Assembly (NCBI GenBank): GCA_001606155.1
Contig: LODT01000025.1
Location: 62,001-126,000, forward strand
Length of the DNA stretch: 64,000 nt
From: Tieghemostelium lacteum
Lineage: Eukaryota > Evosea > Eumycetozoa > Dictyosteliales > Raperosteliaceae
Direction of reading: 5' to 3'
The position numbers were made by a program, and so were the translations under genes. Of the stretch, positions 1 through 13,089 are shown piece by piece (the stretch's first letter is position 1; the number at the start of each line of letters is the position of its first letter). The notes beneath the pieces were generated by a model. It did no database searches. It was not told the origin of the DNA and saw nothing but the letters and a program-made list of their open reading frames with translations.

Positions 1-363
1 AGATTATTTAAATTGATTAAACCACAATTGGATATACAGATACAAGATAAAATTGAAATTGTTTGTATTATATTATTCTCTATTTTAGACTTTTTAGATC
101 AATCTAAATCTACTAGTAATAAACATGCATGTTCTGATAAATCAACATGTAGCTGTAAAGGTTGCTTTACCTGTAATAGTTGTAAGCTGACTGGACTATT
201 TCCAAGCATCAATGAAAAACCACAATTTCAGAAAGATCTCATTGAATTACTATCCGAACCATACCAATTAAAACAACAACATTTGACCAATGAAATTGAA
301 TATATTAAAAATATTTTCAAAAATTTATATCAATTTTGTTGTAATAATAAACCATCCAGTTAG
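1..363 (+). CDS. 3' end of an unrecognised gene, cut by the window edge
   Basis: The frame is open from the first base of the window to a TAG at 361-363, so this is the C-terminal 120 residues of a gene that starts outside. No ATG is needed inside the window: the first methionine-like codon is TTG. The visible part has a cysteine-rich patch (around CSDKSTCSCKGCFTCNSCK) that could bind metal or form disulphides, followed by a polar, helix-like tail. I do not recognise the family. An alternative is that this is a final exon whose acceptor lies left of the window. Confidence 0.5.
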   Translation, partial: RLFKLIKPQLDIQIQDKIEIVCIILFSILDFLDQSKSTSNKHACSDKSTCSCKGCFTCNSCKLTGLFPSINEKPQFQKDLIELLSEPYQLKQQHLTNEIEYIKNIFKNLYQFCCNNKPSS

Positions 364-396
364 TAACTTCTGTGTATCATCAATAACTTATATACA

Positions 397-405
397 TTCC
401 CATAA
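397..405 (+). promoter_or_regulatory. DUSE-like upstream element (TTCCCATAA)
   Basis: TTCCCATAA matches the Dictyostelium upstream sequence element, which lies roughly 60 bases upstream of many dictyostelid small non-coding RNA genes. A TATAAT lies at 423-428, and a GC-richer stretch with hairpins begins about 60 bases downstream. Spacing and order fit a small-RNA promoter. A nine-base match in AT-rich DNA can arise by chance. Confidence 0.4.
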
Positions 406-461
406 AGGATAAACTGAATTTTTATAATTTTTCAAATTTTTGATAGAGATTATTCTTTTTT

Positions 462-655
462 TTTGTCTTAGAGCTTTAGGTTGTAGGTGCTAGTCAACCT
501 GTTATCTAATTAAGTTCTTAAAAGAGAAAAGGAGTAATCTGGATTTTTTTTAAAAGATAAAAGACCATAGAGTGAACCTCAGATACACCCTACGACTCGT
601 CAGGGATTTTATTAAATGATTTGATGAGTTACCAAGGTGCGTTATATTTTTATAA
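462..655 (+). ncRNA. Candidate structured small RNA downstream of the DUSE-like element
   Basis: This stretch has no reading frame but is clearly less AT-rich than the flanking intergenic DNA. It contains two compact hairpins: AGGTTG pairing with CAACCT at 478-500, and CCCTACG pairing with CGT-C-AGGG at 588-605 with one bulge. It starts about 60 bases after TTCCCATAA. I could not match it to U1-U6, SRP, RNase P/MRP or class I RNAs. Both ends are guesses. Confidence 0.28.
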
Positions 656-867
656 ATTTAAATTACTAAAAAAACATAACAAATTAGATGCCAATTGGAA
701 TTCTATTTTACAATGTCAGACTATTTTTGTTGCATTACTAGTGATTTTGCATTACCACGTTTTTAAAAAAAGTATCACTTTTTTTTAATTTGAAAAATGC
801 ACCCCTTTCACTGTTGTAAATAGTTTTTTTTTTTTGATTGTATTATTAAATATATGTTTTAGATTAG

Positions 868-1804
868 ATGCACTATCCAAGATTTCTATGGAAACTCTAT
901 AAATTTTTAATTCATTTGTTTACAGGTAAATGTGAAATTGAAAGAATATGTTATGATAATGAATTAAAGAGTAAAGAGAGAACCAAGTTAATATTACTAT
1001 CATTAGAAAACTCTGATAAATTAAAAGAAATCAATAGAATAATTCAAAGTTCTGAATTTGATCCACAAGAAATTGCACAAAGAATTGCAGATGAAAAACA
1101 ATTTAATCAATTATCATTATTATTTGAATCAAAGTATGTACATGATTCTACCATTTTATAAAAGATCTTTTATGACTAATTTGATAATATATTATAGTAT
1201 ATTACCAATTTTAATATCAACTTTGGAGCCACTAAGTAAAATACAAATTTTAAAAAATCAATTAAAAACACTGTATAATCAAGCCTATTGTAATGATAAT
1301 GCAACACATGAGGAGAAATTAGAGGAGATTTGGTCTTCATTGAGACCTGGTATAAGAAGAAAAGCTAGACTGACAAGTGAGTGGGGTGATATTGGATTTC
1401 AGGGTAAAGACCCTTCAACTGATTTTCGTGGAATGGGTATACTGGGTTTAGAGAATCTACATTATCTATCAACACAACATAATGAAAAGGCACAGTTGAT
1501 ATTGACACAGGCAAATACTAAATCAGTTTACCCATTCTCTATTACCGGTATTAATATAACATCACTACTGGTACAAATGTTAGAAAAGAATCAGTTATGT
1601 AACCATTTCTATCATTCATCACCTACAGTACAACAATTTAATGAACTCTATGTAAAAGTATTTGTCTACTTTAACCAATACTATCAAGATAAAAAACCAG
1701 TAAATATTATGCAATTTGGAAATATAATGAAAGAATTTACAGCAGTAATCACTGAGAGACTAAACTCACCAACTTATGATCCATTTACAAGTTTACAATT
1801 ATAA
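868..1804 (+). CDS. ELMO-domain (ELMOD-like) protein, two exons
   Basis: Exons 868-1133 and 1198-1804 join in frame (873 bases, 290 residues). The donor is GTATGT at 1134 and the acceptor is TATAG ending at 1197. The N-terminus (FTGKCEIERICYD) is the usual start of ELMOD proteins. The central WGDIGFQGKDPSTDFRG is the ELMO-domain core, with the Arg of DFRG at the position used by ELMOD proteins as an Arl-GAP finger. No PH domain follows, so it is the short ELMOD type, not the DOCK-binding ELMO1 type. Known family roles are GAP activity toward Arl/Arf GTPases and, in Dictyostelium, control of actin and phagocytosis. The base triplet before the ATG is a stop, so 868 is the start unless a spliced 5' exon joins at exactly that point. 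Confidence 0.88.
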
Positions 1805-1835
1805 TTAACAGCAATAAAATTTATTGTTTGAATAT

Positions 1836-3794
1836 TTATAAATAACTACCATAGTTCAATGGATCATTAGTGTATAAATATAATTTGCATGTGGGTGGTA
1901 ATTTTAAATCATCAATTTGTTTTTGTGTTTTGGTGTTTATATACAGTTTCTTTAGTGTACTGGGTAACTGTTTTCTAGTGAGTTGTCTATTCATTCTTAC
2001 ACCTAATCTTAGAATTTCTAAACCCTCATGTAATGAACCTTCTTTAATCAAAAGATTACCCAATTCTAAATCTTTTATAGTATTTGGTAAATCTCCTGGT
2101 TTAATAGTATCTTTAAAATAGTAACCCAATTTTAAAACCTTTAGAGATGTCTTTGGAAGAATAGTCTCTAGGTTAAATTTAAAAATACCAAAATCAATTT
2201 GTAAAACCTCTAATCCTTCATTTAGACATCCAGGTTCAAATTCCTGTTCACATATATCTCGAATTCTAAGTTTTTTCAAAGATACAGGTAATGAACCAGG
2301 TTCAAAAACTCTATTAATTCTATCTGTAATTTCCAAATTGACAAGATTTGTTAAATCAGATAGTAAGCCTCTGACAATTGGTACACTACCTGGTATTATC
2401 AAATCTGTCAATGAGCTTGGTAATGATCCATTTTCAATAGTTGATCTAAATCCAGGATTTCCTAATTCCATAAACTGAATAGTAGATGGCAATTGCCCAA
2501 CAGATATTGGTAGATTGAATTGTAGCAATCTTAAAATTTCCAAACCATTAGGTAGATACCCAATATCTTTTTGTTTATAACTTTCATCAATAAACCATAC
2601 ATAGATTATTAATGTTTTTAGAGTATTTGGGAGCATTCCCTGTTCAAATGGTTGATTACACTGTGACAATTCTAATATTTTTAAATGTTTTGGTAGTTCT
2701 GTTGGAATACCATCTTTAAATTTATAAATTCTCAGTGATTTTAAATGTGGAGGTAGATAATCATTTTCATTTAATGTGTAGCCTATTGCATCTAGATGTT
2801 CAAGTGTCTCTGGAAGTATACCATATGCCAATGATATACAGTCTTCTGGTAATCTTAGTTTTTTTACACTTTTTGGTATTACATTAATATCTAGTGTAAT
2901 TTGATCACCTAATACTAATGTTTCCACAGTATCAGGAATGGAACCTACTACCAAAGGACCATTATAAGAACCTAAATTCAAATATTTCAAACTTTTTGGT
3001 AATACACATTGATTTTGGGTATTATCAGTTATAGTAGGTACTATTTGACAACATAATAGACCAACTCTCAGATGCTGTAATCCAGATGGTATAATTTTAT
3101 CCCATTCAAAACCTAAATAACAGAAATCATAGAGTATCTCTAGATTCTCTAGACTAGATGGTAGCATACCTTCTTTTAGTCTATACCTGATATTGTACCC
3201 CAGAAACAATGATATCAATGTACTAGGGAATTGAATAGTATCATCAAGTGAATACCAATCTTTACCAGTACTTCTAGGGTAATAAGGTGACTTTTCACCT
3301 TGAATATCACCACCTAAAACCATCTTTGTAATACCAGTCCATTGTCTAGGATAAAACCATGGATTTACAAAATTCTCTTTGGAATCACTTAAAATTTCAA
3401 TAGTGCCAATAGATAGGTTTTTTAGATTTGCAAAAACCACATCATAAAAGAATACATATAGTGTTTGGTTAACTGTAATTTTGGTAAAACACAATGGTAA
3501 AAACCAACCAAATTCTAATTTTTCACAAGATTGGTTATCTCTGTCTTCAACTTCTTTAGATTTCTTTTGTAATTTCCCAAATAACCTTTCAAGTAGAGGT
3601 TTACCACTTGGTGTCAATTTCTTTTTTTCATTACAATCAATTTCATACAAATAATTTAAAGGAAATTCTAAAAATGTAACATTTTTTCTATAGGCATAAT
3701 ATGATTTACAAATACTAATCAGATTACAAATTTCTTGATTACTACTTAAATTTGAAATAATCAATTTTACCACATAAACTGGTAGTTGAATCAT
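1836..3794 (-). CDS. FNIP-repeat protein with F-box-like N-terminus
   Basis: A single exon codes for 652 residues. Residues 1-45 (LPVYVVKLIISNLSSNQEICNL...) look like a degenerate F-box. From about residue 190 to the end there are at least sixteen units of roughly 22 residues with the pattern LPxxLKxLxLxxxFNxxIxxGxLP, for example FEQGMLPNTLKTLII. This is the dictyostelid FNIP repeat, a leucine-rich-repeat relative. Many dictyostelid FNIP proteins carry an F-box or other N-terminal module and are thought to present substrates or bind partners. This is inferred from the family. It converges with the ELMO gene (31 bases apart at the 3' ends). Confidence 0.85.
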   Translation of the reverse strand: MIQLPVYVVKLIISNLSSNQEICNLISICKSYYAYRKNVTFLEFPLNYLYEIDCNEKKKLTPSGKPLLERLFGKLQKKSKEVEDRDNQSCEKLEFGWFLPLCFTKITVNQTLYVFFYDVVFANLKNLSIGTIEILSDSKENFVNPWFYPRQWTGITKMVLGGDIQGEKSPYYPRSTGKDWYSLDDTIQFPSTLISLFLGYNIRYRLKEGMLPSSLENLEILYDFCYLGFEWDKIIPSGLQHLRVGLLCCQIVPTITDNTQNQCVLPKSLKYLNLGSYNGPLVVGSIPDTVETLVLGDQITLDINVIPKSVKKLRLPEDCISLAYGILPETLEHLDAIGYTLNENDYLPPHLKSLRIYKFKDGIPTELPKHLKILELSQCNQPFEQGMLPNTLKTLIIYVWFIDESYKQKDIGYLPNGLEILRLLQFNLPISVGQLPSTIQFMELGNPGFRSTIENGSLPSSLTDLIIPGSVPIVRGLLSDLTNLVNLEITDRINRVFEPGSLPVSLKKLRIRDICEQEFEPGCLNEGLEVLQIDFGIFKFNLETILPKTSLKVLKLGYYFKDTIKPGDLPNTIKDLELGNLLIKEGSLHEGLEILRLGVRMNRQLTRKQLPSTLKKLYINTKTQKQIDDLKLPPTCKLYLYTNDPLNYGSYL

Positions 3795-4088
3795 TTTGAA
3801 AAAAAACTAAAAAAAATCTTAGAAAATTAAAAATACATTATTACAAGTAAATTTCAAAAAATAATTACTTTTATAACTTAAAACATAGGATAAACATAAG
3901 AAATTATTCCAAGTAACTCTAGAATTAAAGTTTTTTTCACTGGAAAATTGATGTTATGTTTAAAATTTTAAAAAACAGAGAATCGATTACTTTTTCAGTT
4001 TGATATTTTTTTTGAAGTCGGAAAATTGTACCGCAAATCTCTTTTAAATCCCTTTTTTTTTAATAATATTTTATAACAGCTTGTGGTA

Positions 4089-7000
4089 ATGCAAACAAGA
4101 TATTTATTTATATTTTTTATATTCTTTATATCTGCTAATGTTCAGAAAACATTTGCTGCTTTAGACACTGAACAATGTGGGTGTTTAAAAAAAAATTGAA
4201 AATTCGTTACATTTACTGATTTTTCATTTTTTTCACAGATAATGCAATTGTAGATTTACAATCTACTTTAAAACAAACATGGAATTTGGCAAATATATGT
4301 TTAGGTAATACAAATTTTATATCATGCGACAATAGTGGTACTATTGTGAAAACATTAGTTTTTTCAAATCCTTCGGATAACTCCGTATTAAATGTGCCTG
4401 ATCAACTTTTGATAAAATTGTTAAATTTAACACAAGTGTAAATATACCTATTTTATTTAACAATTTAAAATCAATTTATTTATTCAATCAATCTATAATA
4501 GAACATTTTCAGCAAATATTACATTTAATGATATATTTTGGACAAATTTACAAAATTTTAAACAATTAACAACTTTACATATTGCTAAAATTATAAATTT
4601 ACCTGCAAATACTGGACTTTATTTTCCAATATCTCTAAATTCAGTGTAAGTAAAAATTTGATTTATTTTGTATTCAAACATAATATTAATTATTAAAATT
4701 TGAAGAGTTATTGATATAATGCAGATACCAGTTCCACAAACTTTATTACAGTTTACCAGAGGTAGTCTTATACTTGGCACTTCAAATACTGGTCCAGGTT
4801 TAATGTATCCTACCCAATTATCAGGACCATCACTTCTAACTAGTTTGTATGTTATCTGAATACCATTTAAAAACAATTTAATTAGGAATACTAATACAAT
4901 ATAGAACCACATCATCATATGGAGGAGGATTTCAAATTAATGGAGAGAATTTTGTACAATTAAATAGCTTGTATGTACTTTAAATTGTAAAATTGTTTTA
5001 TACAGATATTAACACAAGTGTTTTAATAGATCACTATATATTGGAGACTATCAATCTTTAGGATATAATATGTTTGACAAATTCCCACAATTAATTTATT
5101 TATTCATTCAAGCATCATCTAATATAATTGGAACACAAGTATTCCCACACTCAGTCTTTACTTCACTCAAATTAAATAATTTTAATTGTAAGGCTGCTGG
5201 CAAGTATTACATGGGTACACCCACCATTAATTTCTCAAATTCTCCAAACATTACATCAGTGTAAGTTTTAAATAATATTTATCTTGTATTTATATTTTGT
5301 ATCTAATGTAAATTTAAATTTAGATTTATAGAAGATTTAGATCTTACTTCGGCAATTACTTATCCAGGTATTCAAACATATCCCAATTCAGAAGTATTAT
5401 TCACTCTCCAGAGATGTAAAGTTGATTTGTCAAAAGTAGATTTTTCAGCAGCTAGTTATTTGTTTGTATATCTGATGAATTATCGTTATTAATCAAATTC
5501 TAATTAATATAAAATTTACAAAAGTGGTTTACTAGATTGTAATTTAATAGGAAATTTACCATCTAATCAAGATTATTCAAAATTATCAAAATTGGATATA
5601 GTTGGAAATTTCAGTGGAACTGTACCAAATGAAGTTTGTGAGGTTAAATCGTCGTTAAATTTATATAATACTTTGGTTTCATCTTTACCAGAGTGCTTTG
5701 TATGTGAATGGGGTGGTTATCAGTGTAAGATGGTCAATAATACATTGATGCCTTACCAATCACCTTCCTGTAGTAAGTAAAATGCAAATTATATTGGACT
5801 TTGATTGTGCATTTATTAATAGAAATTTTTCAAAATATAGATAATATCAGTACAGTAATGAGTCCTTCTCTTGTACCTACTCATGGTGGAGAGTTAATAA
5901 TAACTGGATATAATATGGGTTGGGGTGTTTTTGGTCTTGATAATATACAACTTCCAAGTTCAAAAGTGTATATTGGTAATGAGAAATTATCATTCTCTGC
6001 ACCAACAGGTACTGGTAAAAACAAGAATGTTTCATATAAACTTCATGGACCAACTTTACCAAATTTACCAAGTTTTTTAGGAACTTATAGTTATATGCCA
6101 CCTACAATACTTGGTATAATGGCAACTCCTGAAAATATTAATATTCAAGGAGATAATTTTACACCATTAGTTAATTTAATCAATGTAACTATTGCTGGTA
6201 TACAAGTTAAACCTACAACCTCCAACTACATTGGTATAGTAATAAAAAATCTACCATCAATAATACCTTATTATACAGATGTTATTGTGTCTGTAAAAGT
6301 GGTAGTTGATGGACAAGATACTACAAAAGTAATTAGACCAGCTAGTGGTACTGTCTCAGCTTCATTAGAATTTCCAACCCTGACCTCAAGTGGTGGTTAT
6401 CTTAGAATCATTGGCCAATATCTGACATTTGACACCACATTAATGAGTTTAACATTAAATGATGTATCATTGACGCTATTTAAAGCAGAGAGCGCAAACT
6501 CACTTGTGTTTTCATATGGTCCAATTGCAGCCTCACAAACTTACATATTAAATTACAACCAAGAAGGCACCCTATTCTCAGAATCTGTATCTGTATCCTC
6601 CCAACCACAATGTCAAGTTGTACAAGGTTATTGTGTTGGAAATCAATCAGTTTGTAATAGCGGATACACTGGTCCAGATTGCTCCTCTTTAAATATAGTC
6701 ACTCCAAAACCTACAACCAACCAATCATTCCCAATTACAAGTTATCAAGGATTATTGCAATTCAATAACCAAGCCATTGTCATTAAATACACAGTGCAAC
6801 CAGTATCGCTAAGAGAAAGAAACCAAGCTGGTCAAACTATAGTTGATTTTCCATTGTCAACATTTAATTTGACATCATATCCTGATGCTGACCAATATAC
6901 AATGAACTTCAATAACTCTACTCTGGTAGTAATTATACATAAATATACTTCAGCAAATTCAATTTCATATTCAGGAGGTTCTGAATTTGATGTGTTACCA

Positions 7001-8440
7001 TCAACCATTCGATATCAAACTGGTTTTTCTGCATATAATTTTAGTTCATCAACCAATACACTAGAAATTGCTTACCAAATGGTTATGGAATCTACTGAAA
7101 CAACTGGTGTATGTGGTGCCTATGATAGTAATGATATGACTGATTACTTTTACGGAAAATCAAAAATTAATTATATTGATTTCTTCACTAGAGTTAATAA
7201 GAAGTGTGACCAAAACCAAATGTCCGGCAATACTATATATTCATTATCTTATCCTCAGGTATTACCATACAAAATAACTTCAACTCTAACTTTCCAAGCA
7301 CCGGCATGGTTTCCATGGAATGTATACTCCTCTGATTTTGATTTCAATCTCCTATTTGATACAGTAAGTGCTAGTCAAGGTACTACTAAAATGGCTCCAG
7401 TATGTGCTACCACTCCATCACCTTCTTCTAATATACCATGCCAAGGTAACCCAGTTTGTGGTGGTCCATCCCAAGGTATCTGTCAGACTAACGGAACATG
7501 TATTTGTATCAATGGTTACACTGGTTCAATATGTGATTCAAAACCAACTAAAATTCCACAAACTGATCCAAACCCAAGTAACCCTAATACTGATACTGAA
7601 ACTGAAAGTGGTGTTGGTTTGCACATTTCAATCCTTTCAATTCGTGAATTGGATTTCCAAGGTAAACAAGAAAGAGAAATACCAATCAATGGATGGACTC
7701 TGAAACAAGTGAATTCAACTGAAAAGATTACATATCTCTACAGTAGTACTCTATTCAATGGAACATGTCTACTTAATGTAACAATTGATTATTTCAATCA
7801 AGACAGTGTGGTATCATTTGCTGGTCAGAACAGCACTAAACTTGCAGGATCAATCAAATATAGTGCACAAATCACAAAATGGCCATTCTTGAAACAAATT
7901 AATCAATTGGAAGTTGTATTCTCATCATCAATTAAAGATACCTCTGAATCAATTGATTCATGTACACACAAAACTATTGAATATGATGAATCAAATCCAC
8001 TAGAAACACAATCGAATGTCAGAATGGTTTACATTCAAGTCAATGACAGAACATTTTCAACCACATTTAACAATTTGGCAGTTGTTGATGGAATTCCACG
8101 TCAAATCAGAAATGTATTGTTACCAAATCAAGTTAATGATTCAAACACACAATCGAATTCATTGATTGGAGTTTTGACACCACATCACAATGAATATATA
8201 ATAATTGATCCTGATTTCAATTTATTGGTTTCCTATGTTGATCCAAGTGATAAAGAAGGTTCTATTTGTTCTGATTCTGATAAAAAGAAATTGACAAAAG
8301 CACAATTAGCTGGTATTATTGTTGCATCTGTTGTTGTTGGAAGTATACTTTTATTAATGGCAATCTATCTCATAAAAAGAACAACAACCTCAAAAATTTT
8401 AATTGGAAAAATGAAATCCAAAATGAATAGATTAAAATAA
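4089..8440 (+). CDS. ComC-like membrane receptor, tandem copy 1 (nine exons)
   Basis: Exons: 4089-4176, 4239-4437, 4502-4645, 4706-4846, 4905-4970, 5030-5260, 5324-5461, 5525-5772, 5841-8440. The sum is 3855 bases and 1284 residues. Residues 1-17 form a signal peptide. Exons 2-8 code for a leucine-rich-like region; exons 3-7 are each a multiple of three with phase-2 borders. Residues about 420-670 hold TIG/IPT domains. EGF-like segments lie at about 678-703 and 951-985. The two supersandwich-type domains are at about 725-900 and 1010-1150. One transmembrane helix (AGIIVASVVVGSILLLMAIY) precedes a short basic tail. The architecture matches the D. discoideum ComC group of surface proteins implicated in cell communication. 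Ligand and partner are unknown. The exon 1 donor (GTGGGT) is weak but fixed by phase and by the paralogues; the exon 7 donor (GTTTGT) is also weak. Confidence 0.85.
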
Positions 8441-8590
8441 AATATTAACCTTGCACAACAAATTATTACCTTAGCTTGTTAAATTAGAGTGAAATAAATC
8501 TAAAAAAATTCTGATTTTTGAAATCCACGACTTTAAAACGAAAAACTTTTGACTAAATTTTCAAAAATCCCCAAACGTCGATTTCATCAA

Positions 8591-11500
8591 ATGTCCTTAT
8601 CTATCACGAAATTTATAATTATAAGTTTTATATTTAAATTAATACAATGCCAATTGGATCCAATACAATGTAAATTCATAAGTTATCATAATATTTAAAA
8701 TATAGTAATTAATAAATAATACTTTTTATATATAGATAATGCTTTGGTGGTATTGAAACAAACATTAATTCAAAGTTGGGATATGAATAATATATGTGGG
8801 AATATAAATTCAATTCAATGTAACCCATCAGGAACTGTAATTACAAAAATTACATTTTCAAATCCTGCCAATTTAAATATTATAGAACTACCAAATTCAG
8901 AAATAATCAAGTTAGTTAATCTAACAGAAATGTAAGTATATAGTTACTTTGAATTTATAATTTTAAATTGAAATATTAAAATAATTGAATTTATTTTATT
9001 TTAAATTTTTAATAATATAGATATATACCAGAAAGTGTATCAGTAAATTCAGCATTTTGGACTAATATTCAATATCTAAACAATTTACAAACCCTCAATA
9101 TTTATATAGTAACTTCTTTACCCCAAGATATTGGAACTTATTTCCCAACATCATTGGTCGATTTGTAAGTAAATTTAAATTTTCCATAAACATAGAAATA
9201 TATATTTATAATTATAAAAATAGGACCATATCCAAAGTATCAATAAGCATTCCATCGAATTTGTTTACCACATTTAGAGGTAAACTATCTATTGGATTAT
9301 TAAATGGGATTTCATCAGGGAATATATATCCGACATCTATACCCTCAACATCACCAATTACAGAATTGTATGTACCAAATTTCTATATTTTTATTCACTT
9401 AACTAATACTTTATGTAAAGAAATATTGGTGTAGGAAATTATTTGACTTTATCGGGTTTAAATTTTACCAGTTTAACCAAATTGTAAGTTTGTTAAATTT
9501 GGTATTTTATAGAAACAATATTAATAATATTAAATAGATATATTTTCTTTACAACAGCACAAGGTTTATCATATAATCTATACCCTGAGTTTCCCCAATT
9601 AAAAAGTTTGACAATTCAATGTGCAGATACTATTGCTGGTAATATGCCATTACCTACTTCAATTTCCCAACTAACCAAAGTTACTGAAATTACAATTTAT
9701 GGTAATAGGAGATTGAGCATTACACCAAAATTAATAATGAATACTCCTAATTTAACACAATTGTATGTATGAATATTCAAAACTTAATACAACCAATAAT
9801 ATCTAATTTAATGAATAGTAATCTAGATCAATTTAATTTAAATACTGGAATGGAAAAACCAATTATATATACTTTGAATAGATTTTCATTGACAATTTCA
9901 AATTCAGAAGTAGATTTAAGTAAATTACGATCATTTTATAATCAATTGTAAATATTATAAAAATTTATACTATTTAACATTAATATTAACATGAATATAA
10001 AGATCTTTCATAAATTGCAATTTAATTTCCAATATAAATCAAGGTGGAACTACAGCAGATAGATTGGTAATGAATTCATTATCAATTCAAGGAAATTATT
10101 CTGGTACTTTCCCAGATACCATGTGTGAACTTACCAGTTCTTTAACTCTAAAAAATACACTTGTACAAACTCTACCATCTTGTTATATTTGTGAATGGAA
10201 TAGCACTAAAAATTCATTTGTCAATAATGCATTATTGCCTTATACCCAACCATCATGCCGTATGTAGCTAAATATTAATTATTATAAATATATTAATATT
10301 AATTACTTTTGATATCATATAGCAAATTTCCAAATTATAAATTATACAACTACAACAACAACCTCTGGTCATTATATTGAAATAAATGGTGTAGACTTAG
10401 GTTGGGAAATATATGACCAAAATTATGAACTTGTAAATGTTATTTTTATGTCAAATGATAAGGCATACGTGGTTGCACCTTCTGGAACAGGAACTGGTAA
10501 AGAATTAAATCTTAGATTCCATGCCCTTACACTTCCAGGTCAATTTTCCCAAACTATAGTCTACAATTATCTTCCCCCACTAATCAATGAGGTAGTGCCA
10601 AGTGGTAAGAATTTAACTATTAATGGTGATAATTTTACTCCTCAGAGTAATCTCATTACTGTCTACTTTGCAGGGGTACAAAAACCAATTGTAGAATCTT
10701 GGTATTTTAAACTTATTATATCTGATGTAAATTTACCATATACTGATGATCTGGTTGTTCATGTAAAGGTAATTGTTGATGGACAAGAAACATCAACTGT
10801 TGTTAGACCACATCTATCTATAACATCTGTTAATACACCTTATGCCAATTTGTATTCAGGTGGAGGTTATCTAAGAATAACTGGTGAATATCTTACTTTT
10901 GACTCTACAATAATGAATCTCACAATTGGTGGTACACCATGTACTCTATATAAAGCTGAAAGTGCTAGCTCTTTGATTTTTAAATATCCATCACTTTCAC
11001 CAAACCAATACACCTTGGTATATACACAAGAATCTACACCTTATTCATTTACAGTACAATCAGTTTCTCAACTACAATGTAAAGTTGTACAAGGATTTTG
11101 TGTTGATAATATAACTTTTTGTATTAATGGGTACACAGGTCCTGATTGTAGTTCACTACCAGCTAGATTACCTAAACCAACAGTATCTCAACAATCACCC
11201 CAAACCAATTCCTCTCCAAATCTTCCACCACTAAAATTTGACAACCAGATACTGAATATTAAGTATTCAATATACCCCGTATCAGTGAAAGAGGTTTCTA
11301 GTAATAGTACAGTTGTTGCAAACTATCCTATTAGCTATTCAATATATAACCAAATTACACCAGACAATAGTGTTTATATAATGCTTTATGGACAATCTAT
11401 CCAATTGAAAACTGAGGTATTTTGGTATCCCAATACCGTAAATATTGAATACCCTGATGATGTAGAAGTTCAAATGATTCAATCAACATCAAGATTTCAA

Positions 11501-12919
11501 ACAACCAACAATGGTACCTATGTATTTAATGAAAGTGGAAACACACTACAAATTGTTTATCAATTAGATTTTGAATCTGTGGAACAAAATGATGTATGTA
11601 GTTACTATGTAAGTAATATACTACCTTCAAACCCAGAACTCATCTATTCCAAATCAAAAATCAATTATATTGATTTTTATACTAGAGTTAGTAGAAATAA
11701 TGAGAATGGTCCAAGTTCCTATAACTTAACTCCAATTTCCAAGTCACCTTCTAAAATCTCAATGCAATTGACACTGATTGACAATTCTGCAAATGATACA
11801 ACTTGGGGTTTTGATGTAACTGTTTTGTATGATACTAAACATGCCAAACAAGAGATTGGTTCAAATTGCTCTTCAGTTACAACTACCTCTCCATCACCAA
11901 TTTCATGTCAAGGTAACCCAGTTTGTGGTGGTCCAACCCAGGGTATCTGTCAGACTAATGGAACATGTACTTGCATCAATGGTTACACTGGTCCAATATG
12001 CGATTCAAAAGTAACTGAAATTCCACCAACTAAACCAAATCCTAATACTCCTGATTCTGATACTGAAACTGGAACTGGTGTTACATTACACATTTCAATT
12101 CTTGCAATTCGTGAATTGGATTTCCAAGGTAAACAAGAAAGAGAAATACCAATCAATGGATGGACTCTGAAACAAGTGAATTCAACTGAAAAGATTACAT
12201 ATCTCTACAGTAGTACTCTATTCAATGGAACATGTCTACTTAATGTAACAATTGATTATTTCATTCAAGATAGTGTGGTATCATTTGCTGGACAGAATAG
12301 TACAAAACTTGCAGGATCAATCAAATATAGTGCACAAATCACAAAATGGCCATTCTTGAAACAAATTAATCAATTGGAAGTTGTATTCTCATCATCAATT
12401 AAAGATAGTTCAGAATCAACAGATTCATGTTCTTATAAAAATATTGAATATGATGAATCAAATCCACTAGAAACACAATCGAATGTCAGAATGGTTTACA
12501 TTCAAGTCAATGACAGAACATTTTCAACCACATTTAACAATTTGGCAGTTGTTGATGGAATTCCACGTCAAATCAGAAATGTATTGTTACCAAACCAAGT
12601 TAATGATTCAAACACACAATCGAATTCATTGATTGGAGTTTTAACACCACATCACAGTGAATATATAATCATTGATCCTGATTTCAATTTATTGGTTTCC
12701 TATGTTGATCCAAGTGATAAAGAAGGTTCTATTTGTTCTGATTCTGATAAAAAGAAATTGACAAAAGCACAATTAGCTGGTATTATTGTTGCTTCATCTG
12801 TGGTAGGAGTTGCCTTGATTTGTGTTGCTATCTATTTTATCCACAAAACTACAAAATCAAAAATTATTGTAAGCAAATTGAAATCTAGAGTTTCAAGAAT
12901 GACAATGTCCTTAAAATAA
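8591..12919 (+). CDS. ComC-like membrane receptor, tandem copy 2 (nine exons)
   Basis: Exons: 8591-8669, 8736-8931, 9021-9164, 9224-9367, 9421-9483, 9538-9762, 9819-9947, 10003-10259, 10323-12919. The sum is 3834 bases and 1277 residues. The signal peptide begins MSLSITKFIIISFIF. Exon 1 ends after IQ plus one base, exactly as in the neighbours. Domain order is the same as copy 1: leucine-rich-like exons, TIG/IPT region, EGF, supersandwich, EGF, supersandwich, transmembrane helix (ASSVVGVALICVAIYFI), basic tail. The tail differs from copies 1 and 3 (ends SRMTMSLK). It starts only 150 bases after copy 1 ends. The second supersandwich domain is nearly identical to copy 1 at the DNA level, while the N-terminal exons are diverged. 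Confidence 0.85.
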
Positions 12920-13089
12920 ATAAAAATATTTCCTCGTTAATTTAACAGTGCCACGCCATAAGATTGACTTGTCCAAAAAATTTCAAAAAAAAAGACTATT
13001 AAAGGATTTAAACGTTTAGAAAAGTATTGGGAAATTATCAAAAAAAAATCTAGATTGATTTCTATTCTTTTTTAAACCCATCAAAAGCT

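Larger units (their letters stand above)
364..867. other. Intergenic, 504 bases
   Basis: Apart from the DUSE-like motif and the candidate small RNA listed separately, this interval holds AT-rich DNA. The last part (656-867) has T-runs and no convincing exon, and leads into the ELMO gene. Confidence 0.5.

Noticed and set aside
617-650. C/D box snoRNA (TGATGA at about 618)
   Set aside because: No CTGA D box at a suitable distance and no terminal stem.
7368-7703. Forward frames inside ComC-like genes (also 11829-12014 and 16429-16653)
   Set aside because: Shadows of the main frame in a conserved region; they recur at the same place only because the three genes are paralogues.
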